NCBI GenBank assembly: GCA_902604525.1
Contig: CACKYY010000012.1
Coordinates: 1 to 33,947, forward strand
Direction: 5' to 3'
DNA: 33,947 nt
DNA from: an uncultured Pelagibacteraceae bacterium
GTDB lineage: Bacteria > Pseudomonadota > Alphaproteobacteria > Pelagibacterales > Pelagibacteraceae
This document shows positions 32,860-33,947 of this stretch, in pieces. Below the pieces are notes generated by a model. That model saw only the letters and a program-made list of their open reading frames with translations. It was not told the origin of the DNA and made no database searches. Position 1 is the first letter of the stretch; the number at the start of each line of letters is the position of its first letter. A program made the position numbers and the translations under genes.

Positions 32860-33780
32860 TTAAGCTATAGATCTTAACAAATTTTTGTTGATTAATGTAT
32901 GTGGGAGATTTTTTTCTTTGATTTCCAGTATAGAAAAATTCTCTTTATCTTTAAAAACTTCTCTTAGTAATTGATTTGTTAAATAATGACCACCCTGAGA
33001 ACACCTAATACTAGCAACAATCCTATAACCTGTTGTGTAAAGATCACCAATACAATCCAAAATTTTATGATTTACAAACTCTTTATCATTTCTCAGTCCC
33101 TCTGCATTTAATACTTCCTCACCTTTTACTACTACTGCATTTTCTAGGCTTCCACCTTTAGCCAATCCATTTTTTTTGATCATCTCAATATCCTCAAATA
33201 AGCAATAAGTTCTTGAATTATAAATATCTCTAAGATCATCATCATAAACTTTGACTTTGTTTCTTTGATTTCCAATTATGTTATTTTTATATTTTAATTC
33301 AAAATCAATATCCAGACTTAGCGTTGAAGGTTTTATAGATATAAATTTTTCACCTTCTGAATATTTTACCTCTTTTTTAATTTTTATAACTTTAATTGGA
33401 GAGTTACTAAACTCGAATCCTGAAGAAATTATTCTATCTATAAATATCTTTGCTGAACCATCTAAAATTGGTACTTCCTCATTATCAATTTCAATTAATG
33501 CATTATCAATTCCTAAACCAAACAAAGCCCCCATTAAGTGCTCAATAGTAGAAACTTTTGCACCAAACTCGTTCTCTACTGTTGTATTTAAAGATGTATT
33601 CGTGACATTATTAAAACTTGGGTAGACTATATTGTTTAATTTTAAATCAACTCTTTTAAATACAATTCCAAAATCAGGTTCTGCAGGCTTAATGCAAACA
33701 TTAACATTTAGTCCACTGTGCAAAGCTATACCACTAAAAGAAATATTACTTTTTAAAGTTTTTTGAGTTAAATATGACAC
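32860..33780 (-). CDS. lpxC: UDP-3-O-acyl-N-acetylglucosamine deacetylase
   Basis: Zinc deacetylase for the committed step of lipid A synthesis, 306 residues. The zinc ligands are His81 (VSTIEHLMGAL), His238 and Asp242 (NHKILDCIGDL), and the catalytic base is His265 (SQGGHY); the last three have the same numbers as in E. coli. LHSGLNVNV and IDNEEVPILDGSA are further family motifs. Translation starts at GTG (33780); no in-frame ATG fits. The protein shows that the organism makes lipid A. It precedes bamD with a 47-base gap and follows a partial gene whose stop codon lies 64 bases upstream. Confidence 0.96.
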   Translation of the reverse strand: MSYLTQKTLKSNISFSGIALHSGLNVNVCIKPAEPDFGIVFKRVDLKLNNIVYPSFNNVTNTSLNTTVENEFGAKVSTIEHLMGALFGLGIDNALIEIDNEEVPILDGSAKIFIDRIISSGFEFSNSPIKVIKIKKEVKYSEGEKFISIKPSTLSLDIDFELKYKNNIIGNQRNKVKVYDDDLRDIYNSRTYCLFEDIEMIKKNGLAKGGSLENAVVVKGEEVLNAEGLRNDKEFVNHKILDCIGDLYTTGYRIVASIRCSQGGHYLTNQLLREVFKDKENFSILEIKEKNLPHTLINKNLLRSIA

Positions 33781-33844
33781 GACACACTTTTAATTTGTAT
33801 CTGATGAAATTTAAAAACAACTAATGTTACAAGATAAGACGGTA

Positions 33845-33946
33845 TTAACTAAATAATTGAAAAAATTTTTCAAAAAAACCTTTTTTTTTATAGCTTTTTG
33901 AAATTAAACTAATTTCATTCTGATTTTGACCAATTTTTACCTTGTG
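33845..33946 (-). CDS. C-terminal tail of a gene upstream of lpxC, possibly ftsA
   Basis: The only open minus-strand frame at the right edge ends with TAA at 33847-33845 and gives 33 residues, finishing SYKKKGFFEKFFQLFS. Lysines followed by an aromatic amphipathic helix at the very C-terminus resemble the membrane-targeting helix of FtsA. In alphaproteobacteria ftsZ normally precedes lpxC, but the FtsZ tail signature (IPAFLRRQ-like) is absent. An FtsZ with a diverged tail or an unrelated protein remains possible because only the end is visible. Confidence 0.35.
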   Translation of the reverse strand, partial: HKVKIGQNQNEISLISKSYKKKGFFEKFFQLFS

Positions 33947-33947
33947 C

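Noticed and set aside
33278-33625. Plus-strand open frame of 115 codons opposite lpxC
   Set aside because: lpxC is certain on the other strand, and the frame shows no domain or ribosome site.
1-33947. Mobile elements, CRISPR arrays, toxin-antitoxin pairs and phage genes
   Set aside because: No transposase, integrase, regularly spaced repeats, terminal inverted repeats or typical toxin-antitoxin pair was seen; the two small ORFs after dksA do not resemble known toxin-antitoxin systems by gene layout.

Overview
The window looks like a chromosome segment of a streamlined, very AT-rich marine alphaproteobacterium of the SAR11 type (Pelagibacterales). The grounds are the base composition, intergenic gaps of mostly 0-150 bases with many start/stop overlaps, a proteorhodopsin followed by ferredoxin, ferredoxin-NADP reductase and glutathione S-transferase genes (an order I remember from Pelagibacter, not checked here), an alphaproteobacterial-type SOS box, and housekeeping genes with alphaproteobacterial gene order. 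I see no insertion sequence, phage gene, CRISPR array, rRNA or obvious recent transfer, and no gene-free stretch above 300 bases.

Region 1 (1-5763) is built around DNA damage and envelope functions. On the minus strand run SOUL-type heme-binding protein, D-glycerate 3-kinase-like kinase, TolC-like outer-membrane protein and recA (cut by the left edge). Divergent from them are umuD, umuC and a small cysteine-tailed protein. A perfect GAAC-N7-GAAC box abuts the umuD start codon, and a one-mismatch version lies upstream of recA, which suggests one SOS regulon.

Region 2 (5792-12562) is a tightly packed six-gene minus-strand block. In transcription order it holds a membrane GT39/ArnT-like glycosyltransferase, a GT2 polyprenyl-phosphate-sugar-synthase-like enzyme, DUF1800, Tat-exported DUF1501, an exported histidine phosphatase and an exported alpha/beta hydrolase. 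It reads like an uncharacterised cell-surface or periplasmic module and is the best candidate here for an undescribed system. Region 3 (12592-13380) is a divergent plus-strand unit: dksA with a degenerate zinc finger, followed by two overlapping tiny membrane-protein ORFs of 42 and 31 codons.

Region 4 (13383-18689) covers light and carbon energy. It holds a glutathione transferase, a flavin reductase and a [2Fe-2S] ferredoxin, then blue-tuned proteorhodopsin with its own intrinsic terminator and a promoter region with two abutting perfect palindromes. Divergent from it are propionyl-CoA synthetase and an overlapping SMR transporter.

Region 5 (18682-33947) is core metabolism and cell biology: dihydroorotase, YgfZ, tRNA-Leu(GAG), nadA-nadC, a MazG-like pyrophosphohydrolase, fumarase C, an AsmA-like protein, UvrD/PcrA helicase, aminopeptidase P, NAD-dependent DNA ligase, BamD, LpxC and the tail of a further gene that may be ftsA. 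Four convergent pairs overlap at their 3' ends, and recN is absent from its usual place between bamD and ligA.
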